Shown here one piece after another: positions 57,697-64,000 of a stretch of DNA of 64,000 bases. The notes beneath the pieces were generated by a model, which saw only the letters and a list, made by a program, of their open reading frames with translations, was not told where the DNA came from and made no database searches. Numbering within the stretch: the stretch's first letter is position 1; each line of letters begins with the position of its first letter. A program made the translations under genes and the position numbers. Source of the stretch: Heliopora coerulea (Eukaryota > Cnidaria > Anthozoa > Scleralcyonacea > Helioporidae); contig JASJOG010000057.1 in NCBI GenBank assembly GCA_030142905.1, positions 434,501 to 498,500 on the forward strand. The letters are read 5' to 3'.

Positions 57697-59704
57697 ACCA
57701 TTCGATGATACAAACCAGTGGTTGGCTGAAGAAGTTCAGGGATAAATGTCAAGGGTAACTGGTTTTCATAGGAAATATTCTAGGTTTTGCTTCACAAGGT
57801 GCCCGAGCTGTCTTTTATATTACCCGAAGTGTGGTATTTGAAGTGAATTCTAAATGCTTTGAGTTTTTCTAGAAGACGAGCTGCACGCCAATGTCAAGTC
57901 GGAATCGATTCGCTGTGCTTACATCATTTGGGCAGCGCCTTAAAACTCGGGCGTGAAGCATAAATGGCGTATTTAACAAACTTCCATTGTTGTTTTCCGA
58001 GCCTAAACGCGGTTTTGGAGAAGTCATGCGTTGCTGTTATGACTAAAATCTGTGTGCGAGGAAACATGCGGCGAAATGGCCCTGTTGAAATACTGTATGT
58101 AAAAATAACTCTAGTTCACGATCTCTGAGTTTTGACCCCCCATGTAGTTTCTTCGTGTTGACCACTGGTAATATTTTGCGTTTGAATTAAAGTTTTGGAG
58201 TGATCTGAGCTCATTTCTCTCAGAAAATCGGAGACACTCTATCTGGTATTCTTAGAAGTTGTGTTGGAACCTAAATTTTCCGTCCCACCATCTGGAAATA
58301 GTTAATGCGATTGTTTTTAAATACCACTTTTTTTCAGTTCTGCTATAATCCAATTTGTGTTAATAAAAAAGTCATATATCCCAATTTTACTCTTGTGCAC
58401 CTGGTACACAGAATATTGGTCCGTTAACAAACTGACAGATAGACGTGAGTCACGAAGTGATTGCTCGACCCACGCTCAAGACAGATTCACGAGGTAACTA
58501 TCTGTCTCCCAGCTACACCTTCCCGAAATGATTCAACCAGATGTGAAATGTGCCATGAGCTTTCAACCCGCAGCCTCTCCTTCAACTTGTAAATTGCAAT
58601 ATGGGAAGTAACATTTGAAACACGAGTTGGTGTTCTTCCTCCGATTTCTAAATACAGAGAAACGAGTTTAAAAACGAGGCGAAGCCGAGTTTTTTTAACG
58701 ACTTTCGTAGGTATTTAGAAATCGGAGGAAGAACACTTAACGAGTGTTTGAAATTACTTCTCAAACGAACCAGTATTTTAGGCGAAAATCCAGCCAAACG
58801 TTGGCAAGATTCAGCTGTATTCTTCCTCCGATTTCTAAATACTGATTAATTATGTATTTCTTTTGTTTTTGTTTTATGAATTAACGAGTTTGATAAAGAA
58901 GCTCCAGCAACTTTGCATGCTTGAAATCACCAGGTCCAGACAAGTTTTTTTACCTGATTTTTAAAGGATATCGATTCCTATCAAATCCTCTTTGATTTCT
59001 GAGACCTCTGAAGAACGTGATCATCACTCTCAACTAAGAAATCATCTCAACTCGAAAACTGAAGTAGCTTATGTTCGTGAGAAGAAAATACTCTGATAAT
59101 TTTTTCTGGTCTAAAATATCTCTTACTCGTAATAGTTCGTATACTGGGGCGTTGGCTTTCGATTTGAATAAGACCATTGCACGCGACCGCGTTTTTCAAA
59201 ATTATCTATACGAACTAGCCAGGGTACCCGGGCTTCGCCCAGGATTGTGGAGAACAAATAAAAAAGTTCCCTTTCAAATATGATTTTAGAAGATTGAATG
59301 GTTCCTCACGAAGAAATAATTGTGCACACAATACCAGAGATATGTGTAGATATTGTTATTGTTTCTGTACCATGGTTTCTTTTTTCAGGTATTTTCTGAG
59401 GTATTGATAGCTAATGTTACTCATCTGGTCATGGTGAGTTCGAATATGTAATTGAATTTTCTGTAAGTCTTGTGGTTCTGGAGTTTTAAGGTAACAGACA
59501 AACGCCGCGACGCTCCAAATTTATACATACAGATTCTCGGGAAAAAGTCCTCCCCTTAAAACGTAGGGTTTCCCATCTGGGGATTAATATCGGGCAATAG
59601 TAGCTGATGTTTCATTTCGGTTGGTTTCTGGCTCTTTAAATTGCTTCTAAGATGTTCTAACTTGTATTTGAATGATTTGAGGGTTGTTTAAATGCTAAAC
59701 TAAC
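57697..59704. other. Intergenic between RPA2 and COASY
   Basis: RPA2 3' UTR, an IR of 'gacagatag' / 'ctatctgtc' at 58435-58507, hairpin repeat H copy 2 (58612-58880), and a possible decayed element ending 'acccgggcttcgcccagg' near 59226-59245. The COASY 5' UTR probably starts in the last few hundred bases. I see no other gene. Confidence 0.55.
58612..58880. repeat. Hairpin repeat H, copy 2
   Basis: Same order as copy 1 (25157-25440): 'gagttggtgttcttcctccg', hairpin stem, loop 'gaggcgaagccgag', inverse stem, then 'tattttaggcgaaaatccag'. Stem arms are slightly diverged here. Confidence 0.7.
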
Positions 59705-62700
59705 ATGAGCCAAAGTGGAGTCCTTATTCTTCAACCGTCAAAGTTCGAGATACGCCATCTGTTTAATCTCGTCAACATTGCTGCCAAACATGTTCAAAGG
59801 GTTCTTTACGTTGACTTTATTCCGAATGTGCATTCTCAGGGAGACATGGCAATGCAGAAAGTGTTTTCACCTGACGAAATGTATAAACTGTTGGAAGGAA
59901 TTTACAAAACAAGGACACGACAAACAACAACGGACATACGCGTCTTGCTCGACAGTGGCAAGGCGATGACTGGGAGACGTTTTCTCAGTCAGCCACTTGA
60001 CGTTGCATTGCTCCATTCTTCCTTTCAAAGCATCCCAGGAATAACGGATACTGTTTACAGCAGGTACAGTTTTAGAAATGTGTCGTCTAGCACTCTTCAG
60101 TTTTTGAACGCAAGCGAGGACTCCTGCTGCCAAGAGGCCCAAGAATGGAAGGCTGATGTAAGAGAAACCAAGGAATTTCATGAGTTGAGGACGTATGGGA
60201 CAGTTGCTGTGGGTGGAACATTTGACAGGTGATGTTGGCACTTTGCTAAGAATCTATGACTTTAAGTGAGTTCACGCCTGTGGGTGTCATGGGCCCCCAT
60301 TCCTGATAGTGCTGGCCTGTTGGTACTTTAATCTGGCCAACATGAGGTGATTTTACCTGTACTTAACATCAAGTGGTGTCCAACCTTCAGGATGGGCTTA
60401 AAAACTAACTCATTAACTGTCACCTAATGGCAGCAACCAAATGTATTTTATTCTGGCTGAGGCCAGATGGTTTAACCTATCAATTGAACCGGCATGAAGA
60501 GTTAGATAAGCATCTTATTCCACCAGTGGTGCCTTGTGGTATTGCATTCCAGCAGATACCAGATGATTTTACTTCATAGGAGTGAGTCTTACCATGGAAA
60601 TGGTTTAACATATTTGGCTGGTGGTATTTTGGCTTCGTCTTGGGTTCCACTTTGTAGGTTACCAAGGGGGGTGAATGGTGAATGATGGAGAAACTGACCA
60701 TCCCTGACAGTAAGTCCATGCCATAAAGGGAATTTTATCTTTCTAGTTTATCAAAATTGGAAAGTACACTACTACAGATGGGAGGTCCTCATTGTATTAC
60801 AAAATCAATAAGGCCTGGTAGATTTGAATAAGAATGGAGGTATAGAATTATAGATTTTGGTGTGTGGAGCATGTCCTTAACATTCGAGAACCAAAAGTGG
60901 AGACTATCCAGAAGAAATGCCTGGCCAATTTCGTCCCCATAATGTTGGCATTACAATGTGAGACTTGCATACTGTTTTGGGGATTTTTCAACTGAAAACA
61001 ACTTGATAAGAAATTTTGGATCTATAAGCAGCCTTTTCAAAATGTTTTGGAAGTCTGGGAATAGAATAGGATACCATAGTGTTTACTGTAGTTTTTGCCA
61101 TTTTTGCCATTAAAGTGACATTTTACAAGGTGAAGGAGGTAGACAAGATTTTTTGATAAGGTTGATATGTTTTGAGGAACCCTGTATCAGTCACAACTGC
61201 TTTTGTGATAAAGTTAGATTTTTTTAATTTTTTTTTAAGGATTCACAATGGTCATAGACTATTGCTCAGTACCTGCTGCATTTTGGCTAACTCTCGGATT
61301 ATTGTTGGAGTGAGTGATGAACCATTGTTAGTGAACAAGACTCTGGGAGATCTGATTGAACCTCTTGAAGTAAGAATGAAAAATGTGAAAGAGTTTGTTG
61401 ATGACATCAAACCAGGTAAGTTTTTCAACCCATCAAGGGGCAAGAGTGCTTTATAGCATTTTATCCTGGCTAAAGCCAGACAATTCTGTTCATCATTATT
61501 GGGTATTTGCCCTTGAGTGGGTTAAATAATGGATCAGTTCATAATTATCAACAGAGGATATAGAAGTTGGTCAGTTGGAGTGGTTGACCAGTGATCAGAA
61601 TTTACAAGTTGGAGATCAAGCTGAAATTTTATGACACCAGCGAAATATGAGTATCATAATTAATGTTTTTCATTATAAGTTATTGGGTGTTTCAAAATTT
61701 AAGAAACAAAAGCCATAACCATATTACATGCTGTAAGTAAAACTAACAACAATAGATAATTCTTGGTGGAACAATGAAAGAATATGTAGCATAAACCCAT
61801 TAAAGGGCGTGAGTGCACTTTAGTATTTTATTTTGGCTGACATCAGACAGTTTAACTTGTCAGAGGGACAACTCCCTTAATGAGTTAAATATGGCATGAC
61901 AGTGGTCTTGTGCCCATACAGTACTTCAAATGATCTAGCAGGATTTGCTGGCACTAGACTAAAGACATGTCCATGCTAATCAGTCATCCTAACCATTCCA
62001 TTCATCCCATCTCGTTCCATCCCATCTTATCCATCCTGTCCCATTTCATCCCATCCCATCCCATTTCATCCCATCCCATCTTATTCATCCATTCTGTTCC
62101 ATCCATCTCATTCATCCCATCTCATTGCATCTATTTTGTGCATTCAATCCTATCCAGTCATCTACCTGCATATATGGATGCATCTATCTATCCCTCTATT
62201 TGTTCATCCAATCCATTCATCCATTTGTTGATTCATTTATTCTTTAGTTCTTTCACTCATAGTTGTAGCTTATTCTCTGTAGGTCTCATCAAAGACATTG
62301 TTCCATTAAGCGATCCTGCTGGTCCCACTAAAACTGATCCAGACATCCAGTGCCTTGTGGTCAGCTGTGAAACGCTCGAAGGCGGAAAGGCTGTGAACAA
62401 TTCACGGAAATATGCAGGTCTACCGGAAATGGATCTTTTCTCCATAGATCTTGTCAGTGATGAAGAAGAAGATGGGTAATATTATTCCATATTTAAATCC
62501 TGTTATTATCATCAATTGCTTGGTAGTTGGATCTGCCTTAGTTTTTAACAGAGCATATTCTAACAAACTGTACGCAAGTGAGCTTAGACATTCACGAAGG
62601 CAACAGTGTATTTCCATAGACTAAAATCCGAGTAGAAGTTTTGCTTTATTATGGGAAAGTGTGTTTTAGCGGCTGCAGGCGCACAACCAAGATTTTCGAG

Positions 62701-64000
62701 GGGTAGGGGGTGGGATGGTAGTATAAAGGCGCCGTGGGGGCGATTTTGACAATTTCTAGTGAAATAGATCTACCTGACTTTGGGAAACGAGGGCAAGAAG
62801 TTGTCAATAACAGGGCAAACATAAGATCCCACACAAAAAAGGCATGACCGCGGCCCCCTAGACCCCACTGGTTGCCCCCCTGGGTTTGCTGTTATCGCTG
62901 TTGTAGTCTGAGTCGTTGTCTCAGAGTCGCTGTTGTTGGGTTGTCAGTGCTGTTGTCGCCGTCTTTGTTGCTGTCGATATTGTTTTGTGGGGTGCTGGTG
63001 GCAGTGATAGTGCATGTCTCTCCCCACTGTAACTGGTTTGATTCTGGCTTAGTGCATTTATCTGATGAAAGTTACCATGATCACATGTGACAAGAGTGTT
63101 GTCCAGTTTGACTCTACCGAGTACCGCAGGTTTTCTACGGGTACTCCGTAGAAAACTCTGTACTCTGTAGTAACACTGGACTCGTGGGGTGGCCCCTACT
63201 GGACCTCTAGGGAGAACAGCTTACCTGGCTGATACGGTTATCCAGTGTAAGGAAAGACATTGTCGTCACTAAAGTTGTAGCTGCCGTTGTCTCAGTCGCC
63301 GTTGTTGTTGTAGTAGATGATGATGGTTTTATTATTGCTCTTGATGTCGTTTTTTGTCGTTGATGTTTTTGCTGTTTCTGTTATTGCTGTCGGTGTTGTT
63401 GTTGATGATGAAGTTGTTGCTGTTTTTGTTGCTGTATCTTTTGCTTAATTCCTTTCAGCTTGACAACGAACGATGAAACGAAAATGAGCTCAACAGCTTC
63501 CAGACGACGCGACCTTGGTAAGTTGCTTCGACCAGTTGTTCGACGGCCAAGGTCTGACATTGCAAAGGTGTATGTTATTGGCTTAACTGGAGGCATTGCT
63601 AGCGGTAAGTCTGCCATTGCTAAAAGACTCGAGAAACTTGGTGCTGAAATAGTTGACGCAGATAAACTGGGACATTCAGCCTACGAACCAGGTACCGAAG
63701 CTTACGAAGAAATTCTTAAATCGTTTGGAGAGGAAGTATTAAACAGTGACCGAACCATCAACAGACGTCACCTTGGTTCTGTTGTGTTCAGTGACAAGGA
63801 ACGGTTAAGAGAATTGAATTCAATTGTTTGGCCAAAAATCATGACCAAAATCCGGGAACAAATAAAGGATGCTGAGAAAAAGGGTTGTCGGGTGTGCGTG
63901 ATAGAAGCAGCTTTGCTTCTCGAGGCTGGTTGGGATGAGGCGGTGGATGAAGTGTGGGTCTCCGTTGTTCCTGCTTTGGAGGCTGTGACAAGAATGAAAG
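59705..64000 (+). CDS. COASY: Bifunctional coenzyme A synthase (PPAT plus dephospho-CoA kinase), 3' end beyond window
   Basis: Coding exons 59705-60228, 61240-61415, 62283-62475 and 63459-64000+ join in consistent phase to 478 residues so far. The enzyme performs the last two CoA steps: adenylyl transfer to phosphopantetheine, then dephospho-CoA phosphorylation. Visible parts: an N-terminal regulatory region; the nucleotidyltransferase motif GTFDRIHNGH (171-180, HxGH across exons 1-2); KTLGDLIEPLEVR; an acidic hinge (DLVSDEEEDG, about 289-298); and the kinase P-loop GGIASGKS (342-349), followed by DADKLGH and VIEAALLLEAGWDEAVDEVW. ATG 59705 follows an in-frame stop a few bases upstream. Vertebrate COASY is about 560 residues, so about 80 are missing at the window end. 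The product is expected at the mitochondrial outer membrane or matrix. Confidence 0.93.
61424..61525. mobile_element. TTAA MITE copy
   Basis: 'caacccatcaaggggcaaga' start, core 'ttttatcctggctaaagcca', end 'cttgagtgggttaa'. In COASY intron 2. Confidence 0.7.
61793..61888. mobile_element. TTAA MITE copy
   Basis: 'aacccattaaagggcg' start, core 'ttttattttggctgacatca', end 'ccttaatgagttaa'. In COASY intron 2. Confidence 0.7.
61975..62240 (+). repeat. Degenerate (CATCC)n minisatellite
   Basis: Imperfect 'catcccatcccatttcatcc' units in COASY intron 2, ending about 40 bp before exon 3. The long open frame over it is a repeat artefact until the real exon at 62283. Confidence 0.8.
62690..62885 (+). 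repeat. Interspersed repeat, copy 2 (first copy at 1680-1815)
   Basis: Shares 'ctttgggaaacgagggcaa' and following blocks with 1725-1815. In COASY intron 3. Confidence 0.5.
62889..63450 (+). repeat. Degenerate GTT/GCTGTT trinucleotide region split by a SINE
   Basis: Imperfect 'gctgttgttgttg' sequence at 62889-63010 and again at 63280-63445. The tRNA-derived SINE body (63059-63262, same order as 36258) sits between them, as if inserted into one array. The second block runs to just before COASY exon 4. Confidence 0.65.

Noticed and set aside
59071..59283. 70-codon frame before COASY as an upstream COASY exon
   Set aside because: No donor in phase with the COASY ATG exon, and the COASY frame already has an ATG with an upstream stop.
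1..64000. CRISPR arrays, operons, bacterial-type regulatory elements
   Set aside because: None seen; the window is eukaryotic with spliced genes.

Overview
The window is eukaryotic nuclear DNA: AT-rich, with canonical GT..AG introns, long introns full of short interspersed elements, and compact intergenic gaps. The protein families, the exon structures and the repeat mix (a Penelope-like element, a CR1/L2-type LINE, tRNA-derived repeats, very many roughly 100-bp TTAA-ended MITEs) suggest an anthozoan cnidarian, most likely a stony coral. That placement is inference; no marker in the window proves it.

Layout, left to right. (1) 295-973: the last two exons of an ACAD10/11-type acyl-CoA dehydrogenase. 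(2) 974-4771: mobile DNA, with a 5'-truncated Penelope-like retroelement (RT active site through GIY-YIG endonuclease) followed by a hammerhead ribozyme, AT microsatellites and a Tc1/mariner-like MITE. (3) 4772-7381: a complete two-exon EHD1-type membrane-remodelling ATPase. (4) 12025-13839: a two-exon gene for a 74-residue single-pass membrane protein that I cannot name. (5) 15229-43064: a complete 36-exon phospholipase C beta gene (1,211 residues; PH, EF hands, X, Y, C2, coiled-coil tail), closest to the PLCB1 type, with a LINE and several foldback/tRNA-like elements in its introns. (6) 44632-45128: a nearly pure polypurine tract of about 490 bp between PLC beta and the next gene. (7) 45668-51453: a complete 10-exon MIPOL1 orthologue (442 residues). 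(8) 53354-57696: a complete 10-exon RPA2 (replication protein A 32-kDa subunit, 281 residues), with a coding-like antisense ORF in intron 1. (9) 59705-64000: the first four coding exons of COASY (bifunctional CoA synthase), which runs off the window end.

All recognised genes lie on the + strand. They serve unrelated housekeeping and signalling roles (lipid oxidation, endocytic recycling, Gq signalling, ssDNA binding, CoA synthesis), so the order looks like ordinary gene-dense synteny and not a functional cluster. The unusual material is in the non-coding DNA: the ribozyme in the Penelope element; a foldback family with arms of about 40-80 bp, some carrying a tRNA-like core, with copies in four places in PLC beta introns; a separate 390-bp inverted repeat with a tRNA-like sequence in each arm; a TTAA MITE family with about 17 copies; a promoter-like segment present twice in inverted orientation; and the polypurine block. 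Everything here was read by eye, and no similarity search or folding program was run.
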